Shown here in pieces: positions 6,401-13,522 of a DNA stretch of 13,531 nucleotides (positions are counted from its first letter, which is position 1; each line of letters starts with the position of its first letter). Both the position numbers and the translations under genes were made by a program. The notes beneath the pieces were generated by a model that saw only the letters and a list, made by a program, of their open reading frames with translations, made no database searches and had not been told where the DNA came from. This DNA comes from DASZZV01 sp035544835. Its GTDB lineage: Bacteria; Acidobacteriota; Thermoanaerobaculia; Gp7-AA8. The DNA lies in the NCBI GenBank assembly GCA_035544835.1, contig DASZZV010000372.1, positions 1-13,531 on the forward strand, written 5' to 3'.

Positions 6401-7420
6401 TCAGGCCGCACGTCTCGCGCGCTCGGCCCTGGTGATCAGCAGCGCGATTCCGAGATGCAGAAAGAGAACGACCAGACCACTGCCGACCAGCGCCGAGGCG
6501 TCGCGGCAGTACAGGAGCGCAAGGATGGCTCCCACCAGGGCCAGACTTCCCCACAGCAGGGTTACCTGCACATGGGACCAACCGAGGATGTTCAGACGCT
6601 GATAAAAGTGAGAGCGATGGGGGGAGAAAACCGGCTCGCGGTTGAAGAGCCGGCGCACGAATGTGACGAAGGAATCGAAGAGAAAAGGAAAAAGACTGAA
6701 TAGTGCGACCGGGACTACGCACGGGACACCATGAGTGCGAAGCACGATAGCCGCCAGGAGGAAGCCGATCGCGCCCGAACCGACGTCGCCCATGAAGATT
6801 GACCCGCTCGGAAAGTTGAAGGGGAGGAACCCGAGGGCGGCGCCGGCCAGTGCAATCAGAACGAGGCCATCGGAACGATGAAGAGAATCGGCGCCGGCAA
6901 TCAGAGCGAGTGAAAGCGCCATGGACGTAATCACCGCCTGGAGCGCAGCGATTCCGTTGAGGCCGTCCATAAAGTTGTAGGCGTTGGTCAACCCGATGAT
7001 CCAGAGGAAGCCGACGACGGCGAAAACGCCAAGCGAGATCTCTCCAACCAGCGGCAAAGACATCGCTTCCGCCAGGGTGTGTCCAGACAGAATCACTAGT
7101 GTCGTCGCGATGACCTGCCCCGAGAATTTCTGCCAGGCATGCAGACCGCGAAGATCATCGATGAAGCCCGTCAGCGCCACAATCGCGGAGGCAGCCAGCA
7201 CGATCGACATGCTCCGGTCACCGAGAGCACCGGCGGCGACCGAAGCGACACCGATGCCGGCGATGATCGAGACGCCTCCGGTGCGGGGAGTCGGACGCAG
7301 GTGGGAGCTGCGCTCGTTGGGACGATCCAGTAGATCGAATCGATGGGCGGCGAAGCGCAGCAGTGGCGTCAGTAACAAGGACACTCCGAAGGCGAGGAGT
7401 CCCGTCGTCGACGGTGTCAT
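6401..7420 (-). CDS. WbpL/WecA-like polyprenyl-phosphate sugar-1-phosphate transferase
   Basis: A 339-residue integral membrane enzyme of the MraY/WecA family. It would transfer a sugar-1-phosphate (HexNAc or QuiNAc/FucNAc type) from UDP-sugar to undecaprenyl phosphate, the first step of O-antigen or exopolysaccharide repeat synthesis at the inner membrane. Visible motifs are DRPNERSSHLRPTPRTGG (32-49), the aspartates D88-D89 in FIDDL, NAYNFMDGLNG (146-156), FMGDVGS (209-215), and the sugar-specific HRSHFYQRL loop (268-276). About ten hydrophobic helices are present. The start ATG overlaps the SDR stop (ATGA), and GGGAG stands 8 nt upstream. Pairing with the SDR points to a WbpL-like rather than WecA-like role. 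MraY itself is unlikely, as there are no murein genes nearby. Confidence 0.9.
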   Translation of the reverse strand: MTPSTTGLLAFGVSLLLTPLLRFAAHRFDLLDRPNERSSHLRPTPRTGGVSIIAGIGVASVAAGALGDRSMSIVLAASAIVALTGFIDDLRGLHAWQKFSGQVIATTLVILSGHTLAEAMSLPLVGEISLGVFAVVGFLWIIGLTNAYNFMDGLNGIAALQAVITSMALSLALIAGADSLHRSDGLVLIALAGAALGFLPFNFPSGSIFMGDVGSGAIGFLLAAIVLRTHGVPCVVPVALFSLFPFLFDSFVTFVRRLFNREPVFSPHRSHFYQRLNILGWSHVQVTLLWGSLALVGAILALLYCRDASALVGSGLVVLFLHLGIALLITRAERARRAA

Positions 7421-8361
7421 CGAGAGTGCTCCCGATACCAGGCCGCCGTCTCATTCAGCCCTTCATCGACCGTGAAAGGAGGCAACCAGCCCAGCCTGGA
7501 CCGCAGTGCGGAAATGTCGACAGCGAGTGATTCCGTCAAACGCGCGATCTCCCCCTTCTTTCCCAGCAATGCCGCTGTGCCCCGTAGAAACGACTGCGGC
7601 ATTGGCAGCAGTCGAGCCGGACGGTTCAGTGCCGCGGCCACGCGGCGAACGAGCTCCGGCGTCGAGAGATCCTCGCCATCGCTGACCAGAAATGTCGCAC
7701 CAGGCGCCTCGGGATTCGAACCGAGAGTCCTCAGTACATCGACCAGATTCCCGAGGTAGATGAGACTGCGCCGATTCCGAACGCTGGCCAGCGGCAGGGG
7801 AAAACCTCGATCAACGATCTTCATCAAGCTCAGGAAGTTTGCTTTCACGCCCGGTCCATACACCAGCGGAGATCGAGCGATGACGAAAGGAAGACCGGAT
7901 GCGCCGAGTCTCTGCAATTCCAGCTCCGCAGCCAGTTTTGATTTGGCGTAAGCATCCAGCGGGCGGGGAGGATCCGTTTCTCGAAAGGGCGAGCTTCCGG
8001 AGGACTCGCCGTTCACCTTCACGCTGCTGAGGAACACGAACCGCCCTACACCGACGCGCGCCGACGCTTCGGCCAGCCGACGCGTCGCATCGGTGTTGAT
8101 TCGAAAGAAAGATGCCGGGTCGCCGCCGCCCATCTGATGTACATGCGCCGCCAGATGAAAGACGACGTCGACTCCCTGCAGTACATCGTCCCAGGGCTCC
8201 GGGGAATTGAGATCACGATGGACCGCCGACGCTCCTGGAGTCTGCTCTCCCGCCGGTTTGTTTCCCCGTTGCAGGGAAACCACTTCTACCCCGGCTTTCT
8301 GCAACTGTTCGCAGAGCTCTCTCCCGACAAAGCCGCTGGCGCCGGTGACGAAAGCCTTCAC
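7417..8361 (-). CDS. NAD(P)-dependent sugar epimerase/reductase (extended SDR, WbpV-like)
   Basis: A 314-residue cytoplasmic extended SDR. It shows the Rossmann loop TGASGFVG (6-13), DL (50-51), HLAAHVHQ (69-76), FLSSVKVNGE (110-119), the catalytic YAKSK (Y138, K142), and RSPLVYGPGVKANF (163-176). The combination 'SSVKVNGE ... VYGPGVKANF ... RSLIYLGNLVD' is shared with the 4-keto-sugar reductases that stand next to WbpL-type transferases (WbpV, WreQ), which finish UDP-QuiNAc from the 4-keto intermediate. The dehydratase (WbpM-like) is not in the window. The start is GTG, in a GTGA overlap with the glycosyltransferase stop, and the stop overlaps the next start, so the three genes are one translationally coupled unit. 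Exact substrate not proven. Confidence 0.85.
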   Translation of the reverse strand: MKAFVTGASGFVGRELCEQLQKAGVEVVSLQRGNKPAGEQTPGASAVHRDLNSPEPWDDVLQGVDVVFHLAAHVHQMGGGDPASFFRINTDATRRLAEASARVGVGRFVFLSSVKVNGESSGSSPFRETDPPRPLDAYAKSKLAAELELQRLGASGLPFVIARSPLVYGPGVKANFLSLMKIVDRGFPLPLASVRNRRSLIYLGNLVDVLRTLGSNPEAPGATFLVSDGEDLSTPELVRRVAAALNRPARLLPMPQSFLRGTAALLGKKGEIARLTESLAVDISALRSRLGWLPPFTVDEGLNETAAWYREHSR

Positions 8362-9482
8362 GGAAGCAGTTCCCGGTAGACCGCCAGCGTGGCCTCGATG
8401 ACGTGCTCGAGCGAGTAAAGATCAAGCACCCTTTTTCGGCCGGCTGCGCCCAGGTCCCGCCTGAGCTCGTCACTGACGATGAGTCTCTCGAGCGCCTTCG
8501 CCAGTTCAACCCCTGAGTCACGAACAGGAACGACGAATCCGTTCAGTCCATCGACAACGACATCGCGACATCCGGGGACGTCAGTGGTTACCACGGGTAG
8601 TCCCATGGCACCCGCCTCGAGGAGAACCTTCGGCATCCCCTCGCGGTACGACGGCAGGCAAATCACATCAGCCCCGGCATAAACCACCTGCATCTCCGAC
8701 CTGCGTCCCCAGCATTCCACGACACCCTCGCTACACCATGCGTCGAGGTCTCTTTCTGTCACGCTGGCAGGGTTATCAGGATCCGGCTCACCAACCAGAA
8801 CGAAGCGCACGTCGGGATAGCGAACTTTCAGGGCCTTCGCTGCGGCCACGAATTCGAAGATACCCTTCGTTGCCAGCATTCGCCCCGGAAGCATGATCAG
8901 CAGAGGACGGGGGTTCGCGGGCTGCCGTGGAGCGAACGCTTTGGTATCGACTCCCGATCCAGCCACGATCGTGGTCTGGTCCGCTCGAGCCAGCCCTCTA
9001 CTCACAAAAAGCGAGCGGTCGTCTTCGTTCTGGAAAATGGTACGCATGTTTGGATGCCGCAATGTGATTCGGTACGCAATGCGGACCACCCGCAGCAGCA
9101 TTCGGTGAATAAAATCCTCGGCCAGATAAAGATGTCCGAGACCGGCCAGGGCGTTGACGACGGCCGGGACGCCGGCCAGCCGTGCGCAGAAAGTGCCGTA
9201 AATCACAGGCTTGCTCGTAACCTGGTGCACGAGGTCGGGACGGACTCTCCGGTATAGCCGGTAGATGTCAAACAACGACAGCAGCTGGGCGACTGGGTTC
9301 AGACCGCTTCGGGTAAGCCGGACTGGATGCCAGATCAGACCGGCCTGCTCGATGCGAGACACGTGCTTACTGCGAGGGGTTGCTACGTGAACCTCATATC
9401 CCGCTTCATTTGCGGCCAGCGCGACAGGCAATCGATGGGAGAGAAAGTAACCGGCGTGGTTGACCAGAAAGAGCAGCTTCAT
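8358..9482 (-). CDS. Family 4 glycosyltransferase (GT-B), O-antigen/exopolysaccharide assembly
   Basis: A 374-residue protein with the N-terminal FLVNHAGYFLSHRLPVA typical of WbpH-like GT4 enzymes. The C-terminal domain has LPGRMLATKGIFEFV (198-212), VGEPD (230-234), and the E-x7-E donor site EGMPKVLLEAGAMGLPVV (281-298). It would add a sugar from a nucleotide donor to the lipid-linked repeat on the cytoplasmic face. I chose the ATG at 9482 (MKLLFLVNH), the start of the first beta strand. A longer frame back to a TTG at 9548 only translates the AT-rich hairpin (FNFQFSIFN) and is not real protein. Only a weak AGG precedes the ATG; the strong AAAGGAGGG lies on the far side of the hairpin. The stop overlaps the SDR start by 4 nt. 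Confidence 0.88.
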   Translation of the reverse strand: MKLLFLVNHAGYFLSHRLPVALAANEAGYEVHVATPRSKHVSRIEQAGLIWHPVRLTRSGLNPVAQLLSLFDIYRLYRRVRPDLVHQVTSKPVIYGTFCARLAGVPAVVNALAGLGHLYLAEDFIHRMLLRVVRIAYRITLRHPNMRTIFQNEDDRSLFVSRGLARADQTTIVAGSGVDTKAFAPRQPANPRPLLIMLPGRMLATKGIFEFVAAAKALKVRYPDVRFVLVGEPDPDNPASVTERDLDAWCSEGVVECWGRRSEMQVVYAGADVICLPSYREGMPKVLLEAGAMGLPVVTTDVPGCRDVVVDGLNGFVVPVRDSGVELAKALERLIVSDELRRDLGAAGRKRVLDLYSLEHVIEATLAVYRELLP

Positions 9483-9492
9483 CGCCTGAGGC

Positions 9493-9572
9493 GAATTGAA
9501 AATTGAAAATTGAAAATTGAAAAACGGTTTGGCTCTTTTCGTTTTCAATTTTCAATTTTCAATTTTCAATTC
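9493..9572. repeat. Heptad-repeat hairpin A (AAAATTG units)
   Basis: A perfect 31-nt inverted repeat (9493-9523 with 9542-9572) around an 18-nt loop. Each arm is built from tandem 7-nt units, AAAATTG in the left arm and CAATTTT in the right. It is strongly AT-rich in GC-rich surroundings. On the transcribed minus strand the outer unit supplies the epimerase stop (AAT TGA, stop at 9566-9568), and the element fills the space to the glycosyltransferase start. It resembles the short tandemly repeated heptanucleotides known from cyanobacteria, but arranged as a hairpin. Possible roles are transcript processing, attenuation, or a passive mobile repeat. Confidence 0.85.
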
Positions 9573-10585
9573 CCTCCTTTGGGATAGTAGTCGAGGTACC
9601 AGTCCACGAAGCGACCTATGCCAACTTCGATCGGAGTCGCCGGCGCGAAACCGACATCGCGCATCAGATCGTCGACATCAGCGTACGTGGCAGGAACATC
9701 GCCCGGTTGGATCGGCAACAGATTGAGAATGGCCTTGCGACCCAGCTTCTCTTCGAGGATGGAGATGAACTGCATGAGCTCGACAGGCTGGTGGTTTCCG
9801 ATGTTGTAAATCTTGTAGGGAGCATTGCTCGTGCCGGAGTCGGGGTTGTTACCACTCCACTCCGGATTGGGTTTTGCGGGACGGTCGGCAACTCGCATGA
9901 TTCCTTCGACGATGTCATCGATGTAGGTGAAGTCTCGTTGCATCTTCCCGTGATTGAAGACGTCGATCGGCCGTCCTTCCAGAATCGCGCGGGTGAAGAG
10001 AAACAACGCCATATCGGGTCTGCCCCAGGGGCCGTACACCGTGAAGAATCGCAGCCCGGTACTGGGAATCCGGAAGAGGTGACTGTACGTATGGGCCATC
10101 AGCTCGTTGGCCTTCTTGCTCGCGGCGTAGAGGCTCACAGGATGATCGACGTTGTGATGAACGGAGAAGGGCATTCGGGTGTTGGCGCCGTAAACAGAGG
10201 AAGACGACGCGTAGACGAGGTGACGGACCGGGTTGTGGCGGCATCCCTCCAGGATGTTGGTAAACCCGAGGATATTGCTGTTGATGTACGCGTGCGGATT
10301 CTGCAGCGAATAGCGGACGCCGGCCTGGGCCGCCAGGTTGATGACAACCTCGGGTTTCTGCTCGGCGAAGAGGGCAGCGATTCGCCCGGTATCGGCCAGA
10401 TCGACGCCATGGAAGCTGAAGCCATCGCGTCCCTCGAGTTGCCGCAGCCGGCTCTGTTTCAGCGTGACATCGTAGTAATCGTTGACGTTGTCGAGGCCGA
10501 CGACCTCATCGCCTCGCCGGAGCAGGCGGTCGGCCAGATGAAACCCGATGAAGCCAGCGGCTCCGGTAACAAGAATCTTGGTCAT
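9566..10585 (-). CDS. UDP-glucuronate 4-epimerase (CapI/LpsL-type extended SDR)
   Basis: A 339-residue cytoplasmic enzyme, full length for the family, that interconverts UDP-glucuronate and UDP-galacturonate. Motifs are TGAAGFIG (7-14), LDNVNDYYDVTLKQSRL (31-47), which separates this family from GalE, NLAAQAGVRYSL (83-94), YASSSSVYG (125-133), the catalytic YAASK (Y153, K157), and FFTVYGPWGRPDMAL (180-194). I chose the ATG at 10585 because AGGTGAG lies 4 nt upstream and MTKILVTG is the first strand. The longer frame to 10690 only reads through hairpin B. The stop codon sits within hairpin A, so the last residue (Asn339) is encoded by the repeat. It supplies GalA for the polysaccharide made by its neighbours. 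Confidence 0.92.
   Translation of the reverse strand: MTKILVTGAAGFIGFHLADRLLRRGDEVVGLDNVNDYYDVTLKQSRLRQLEGRDGFSFHGVDLADTGRIAALFAEQKPEVVINLAAQAGVRYSLQNPHAYINSNILGFTNILEGCRHNPVRHLVYASSSSVYGANTRMPFSVHHNVDHPVSLYAASKKANELMAHTYSHLFRIPSTGLRFFTVYGPWGRPDMALFLFTRAILEGRPIDVFNHGKMQRDFTYIDDIVEGIMRVADRPAKPNPEWSGNNPDSGTSNAPYKIYNIGNHQPVELMQFISILEEKLGRKAILNLLPIQPGDVPATYADVDDLMRDVGFAPATPIEVGIGRFVDWYLDYYPKGGN
9572..9580 (-). promoter_or_regulatory. Perfect Shine-Dalgarno cut off from the glycosyltransferase start by hairpin A
   Basis: On the minus strand AAAGGAGGG forms the last sense codons of the epimerase (Lys-Gly-Gly) and touches the 5' arm of hairpin A. The glycosyltransferase ATG at 9482 is 90 nt away linearly, but only about 10 nt beyond the hairpin's 3' arm. 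Confidence 0.5.
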
Positions 10586-10621
10586 CAACTCACCTGCAGG
10601 GGGATTCTCGCATAACACCAA

Positions 10622-10704
10622 TTGAGAATTGAGAATTGGGAAAGAAAGAAAAAGAAAGGAGATCAAGACGCTTTCTTTCTCAATTCCCAATTCTCAATTC
10701 TCAA
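10622..10704. repeat. Heptad-repeat hairpin B (TTGAGAA units)
   Basis: A perfect 20-nt inverted repeat (10622-10641 with 10685-10704) made of TTGAGAA-type heptads. A second 8-bp stem inside (AAAGAAAG / CTTTCTTT) is followed by a purine-rich run at about 10641-10661. It differs in sequence from hairpin A but shares the AATTGA core, the AT-rich build, and the position: on the minus strand it supplies the asnB stop (GAG AAT TGA, stop at 10694-10696). The epimerase start is 37 nt further on, with its own Shine-Dalgarno. Confidence 0.85.
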
Positions 10705-12682
10705 CTGCGTGCAGCATCGCGCTCCGCTCCATCCGCTGATGCTCGAGCCACTGCTGAAAAACGAGGACGTTCCAGAGTGCGTACTGATGATTGCCCTTCC
10801 CAGACAGGTGGTTATGCCATGCCGTACTAACGAGGTCGCTGTTGAGGAAACCTTCCCCCTGCAGACGCCGCGGAGCGAGAAGCTCGTCGGCCCAGGGCCG
10901 AAGTCCGGTGCGGAGCCATGTGTCGATGGGAATCCCAAAGCCCATCTTCGGACGCTCGAACATCTGGCGCGGCACATAGCGGGACAGCACTTCGCGCAGC
11001 AGCCACTTTCCCGATCCGTTCCGGATCTTCATCCGCCGGGGAAGGCCCCAGGCAAACTCGATCAGTCTGTGGTCGAGGAGCGGTTCCCGTGCTTCGAGGC
11101 TGACTCCCATACTGGCTCGATCGACTTTCACCAGAATGTCATCCGGCAGATACGTAAGCAGATCGAGGTACATCATGCGGTCTGTGAAGTCGCGGATATG
11201 GGAGGACTGGCGGTTGAGTCTCGTGACGGGCTCAGTCGAACCGAGAACGAGATCGGCCGGCTCGGACCAATGTGAGATCAGCCGCAGATAGATCTCGTCG
11301 GGTGTGGACGACTGGACGACTGAGGCCACTTTGGCGATACGGTCTCCGGCGTTCTGCAGGCGCAGCCGCGATGGAGTGAAGCGTCCCATGGCGTCAAAGG
11401 CGCGCTGCCATCGTGCGGAGCCGGGCAGCATCGCGCCGGCCGCGGCCAGGCGACGGAGTGGCGCGGGCACCCAACCGACCTTGTTCCAGATCTCCTGACT
11501 GTAAAAGTAGCGGTTGTAACCGCCGAAAAGCTCGTCGCCGCCGTCACCCGACAGGCTGACGGTCACCTTCTGGCGGGCCAGCGCCGAAACAAGATAGGTG
11601 GGAATCTGCGACGAGTCGGCGAACGGCTCGTCGTACAAAGAAGGGATTTTCGGAATGACGCCCATGGCATCCTGCGGCGATACGTACAACTCAGTGTGAT
11701 CAGTGCCGAGGTGCCGCGCCACCATCGAGGCATGCTGAGCCTCGTTATACCCCTCTTCGTGAAACCCGATGGTGAAGGTCTTGACCGGGCGGCTGCTCTG
11801 CTGCTGCATCATCGCAACGACGACGGACGAGTCGATTCCGCCCGATAGAAATACGCCGAGCGGAACATCCGAGACCATACGCAGACCGACGGCATCGCGC
11901 AGAAGAGCGTCACATTCGCAAACCGTTTCCTCGTCGTCCCGATCGCGAACGCCGGCCAGACCTCTGGTGACGACCTCATCGAACGACCAGAAGGGCTCCT
12001 CGTGCAGTTCCTGTCCGGCCCGCGGACGGACAGTCAGAATCGTCCCCGGGGTGACCTTGCGAAACCCCTTGTAGATCGTAAAGGGCGCCGGGATGTAGTT
12101 GTGGCGCATGAACAGCGCAAGGGCATCGCGATCGATCGGGGGATCGAAGCCGGGGTACGCCAGAAACGGCTTGAGCTCCGAGCCGAACAGGAACGTCTCC
12201 CCTGCCCATCCGCAGTACAGTGGCTTCACTCCCACGCGATCGCGAATGAGATGCAGAGTGCGTTCGCTCCGGTCCCAGAGCGCGATTCCGAACATTCCGA
12301 TGAAGCGGCGGAGGGCCTCCCTGAGGCCCCATTGCTCGATGCCGGCCAGCATGACTTCAGTATCGGAATGACCTCTCCACGACGGCGCCCCGCCGATCTC
12401 CTCGAGCTCCGCCCGTATGGCCGCAAAGTTATAAATCTCGCCGTTGTAGATGACTTCGTAGCGGCCCGACGCCGACGTCATCGGCTGATGTCCGGCCGGA
12501 GTCAGATCGAGAATGGCCAGACGCCGAAAGCCGAAGGCTACACCGTCCTCCGCGCTCACCCAGGTGCCGCTGTCATCAGGTCCGCGGTGGGCGATGGTGC
12601 GGGCCATCGAGTCGGCCAGTTCCCGCAGCTGGGACGCAGTTTTGGAACACGAGCGATCGATTAAGCCGGTCAGTCCGCACAT
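10694..12682 (-). CDS. asnB: AsnB-type glutamine-dependent amidotransferase (asparagine synthetase family)
   Basis: A 662-residue two-domain enzyme. The N-terminal glutaminase has the nucleophile Cys2 (MCGLTG), RGPDDSG (33-39) and NGEIYN (80-85). The C-terminal synthetase has the ATP pyrophosphatase loop SGGIDSS (280-286) and LSGDGGDELFGGYNRY (377-392). It hydrolyses Gln and uses the ammonia to amidate an AMP-activated carboxylate. The start must be the ATG at 12682, since the cysteine has to follow the initiator Met; an ATG at 12697 would bury it. In polysaccharide clusters such proteins (WbpS-type) are thought to amidate uronic acids, and the UDP-GlcA epimerase next door fits that, but ordinary asparagine synthesis cannot be excluded. 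The stop codon is supplied by hairpin B. Confidence 0.93.
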   Translation of the reverse strand: MCGLTGLIDRSCSKTASQLRELADSMARTIAHRGPDDSGTWVSAEDGVAFGFRRLAILDLTPAGHQPMTSASGRYEVIYNGEIYNFAAIRAELEEIGGAPSWRGHSDTEVMLAGIEQWGLREALRRFIGMFGIALWDRSERTLHLIRDRVGVKPLYCGWAGETFLFGSELKPFLAYPGFDPPIDRDALALFMRHNYIPAPFTIYKGFRKVTPGTILTVRPRAGQELHEEPFWSFDEVVTRGLAGVRDRDDEETVCECDALLRDAVGLRMVSDVPLGVFLSGGIDSSVVVAMMQQQSSRPVKTFTIGFHEEGYNEAQHASMVARHLGTDHTELYVSPQDAMGVIPKIPSLYDEPFADSSQIPTYLVSALARQKVTVSLSGDGGDELFGGYNRYFYSQEIWNKVGWVPAPLRRLAAAGAMLPGSARWQRAFDAMGRFTPSRLRLQNAGDRIAKVASVVQSSTPDEIYLRLISHWSEPADLVLGSTEPVTRLNRQSSHIRDFTDRMMYLDLLTYLPDDILVKVDRASMGVSLEAREPLLDHRLIEFAWGLPRRMKIRNGSGKWLLREVLSRYVPRQMFERPKMGFGIPIDTWLRTGLRPWADELLAPRRLQGEGFLNSDLVSTAWHNHLSGKGNHQYALWNVLVFQQWLEHQRMERSAMLHAVEN

Positions 12683-12744
12683 GTGATGACGGGCCATTGC
12701 TGCGCCGTGAAAGAAGCCTGACTATTTTGAATGGCGTTGCTCAT
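12670..12744 (-). CDS. Possible 24-codon upstream ORF overlapping the asnB start
   Basis: A frame ATG-AGC-AAC-GCC ... TGA begins directly after GGGGAGGAA, 16 nt past the rhomboid stop, and ends 13 nt inside asnB. The product would be MSNAIQNSQASFTAQQWPVI plus TCAD. The Shine-Dalgarno is strong but only 2 nt from the ATG, tighter than normal, and the peptide has no recognisable features apart from several Gln and Asn. It could couple translation to asnB, which has no Shine-Dalgarno of its own. Chance is a real alternative. Confidence 0.25.
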   Translation of the reverse strand: MSNAIQNSQASFTAQQWPVITCAD

Positions 12745-12760
12745 TTCCTCCCCGAGCTTA

Positions 12761-13522
12761 TCAGCCAACTGGCCTCTCCCGTGCGGCCTCAATTCGCGCC
12801 GCCTCTCGCGCCGACGCAGCCGACGGAGTGGAGACCCCGGCGAAGCGACGCGTGAGGAGCAGAATCATCGAGAAAAGCGCCCCGAAAACGAATCCGCCCA
12901 CATGCGCCCACCAGGCCACCCCGGCAACTTCCTGGACGTTGCGCGCCGAAGCCAGGGAGAACCAGCCGTTGAGGAACTGCAGTCCCAACCAGATCGGGAG
13001 AAAAAGAATCGCTGGCAACTCTGCCAGCGCCCACGACACGATGAGAGGAAACAGGGTGATGATCTTTCCTTTCGGATTCAGGACCAGGAACGCACCGAGG
13101 ACTCCGGCGATGCTGCCCGATGCACCGATGGAGGGGATTTGCGACTGCGGAAACAGGTAAGCGTGAGCCAGACTGCCCATGGCTCCGCAGAACAGATAGA
13201 AGAACGCGTAGATCGGACCGCCCAGCCGGCGCTCCACCTCTCCGCCGAAGACATAGAGGTAGAGCATGTTTCCGACCAGGTGCATCAATCCCCCGTGCAG
13301 GAAAAGCGAGGTCAGCAACGTAATCGCGACCTCGAACCAGCTGTAACCGAATGCCGTCGGGTTGAAGAAACGAACAGGGATGAAGCCAAAGATCGAGACC
13401 AGCATCTCTCCATGCCTGCCGCTGAAGAGCTGTGCGGTAAAGCAGATGAGGTTCACCGTGACCAGCGCGAGGGTGACTGTCCCGGCGCGTCCACTCTTGT
13501 CGGCGTTTTTGAGAGGAATCAT
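12761..13522 (-). CDS. Rhomboid family intramembrane serine protease
   Basis: A 253-residue membrane protein with about six helices. It has the rhomboid core: HGGLMHLVGNMLYLYVFGGEVE (76-97), the serine motif GASGS with S135 as nucleophile, and the catalytic His207 in AWWAHVGG, with GGFVFG after it. The dyad is complete, so it should be active. It would cleave single-pass membrane proteins within the inner membrane; no substrate is evident here. A long insert (about 163-200) between the Ser and His helices and a charged, Ala-rich cytoplasmic tail (from ~230) are typical of this bacterial subgroup. Only 9 nt upstream of the ATG are in the window, so its promoter is not seen. It ends 16 nt before the small ORF ahead of asnB and may share its transcript. 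Confidence 0.92.
   Translation of the reverse strand: MIPLKNADKSGRAGTVTLALVTVNLICFTAQLFSGRHGEMLVSIFGFIPVRFFNPTAFGYSWFEVAITLLTSLFLHGGLMHLVGNMLYLYVFGGEVERRLGGPIYAFFYLFCGAMGSLAHAYLFPQSQIPSIGASGSIAGVLGAFLVLNPKGKIITLFPLIVSWALAELPAILFLPIWLGLQFLNGWFSLASARNVQEVAGVAWWAHVGGFVFGALFSMILLLTRRFAGVSTPSAASAREAARIEAARERPVG

Noticed and set aside
9483..9548. N-terminal extension of the glycosyltransferase from a TTG
   Set aside because: It encodes only the AT-rich hairpin (FNFQFSIFN), and the GT4 fold begins at the ATG at 9482.
9493..9572. Hairpin A as a classical Rho-independent terminator
   Set aside because: The stem is AT-rich and lacks a following U tract in the direction of transcription, and coupled operon genes continue downstream.
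9707..10615. 302-codon plus-strand frame
   Set aside because: It is exactly antisense to the UDP-glucuronate 4-epimerase and has no recognisable domain; codon mirroring explains its length.
10586..10690. N-terminal extension of the epimerase, which could look like a signal peptide
   Set aside because: The hydrophobic run (FLFLSFPILNS) comes from hairpin B; a cytoplasmic SDR with a good Shine-Dalgarno at its internal ATG needs no such leader.
12002..12664. 220-codon plus-strand frame
   Set aside because: Antisense to the glutaminase domain of asnB, with no motif.
12683..12697. Upstream ATG giving MARHH before MCGLTG in asnB
   Set aside because: Glutaminase needs the Cys directly after the removed initiator Met.
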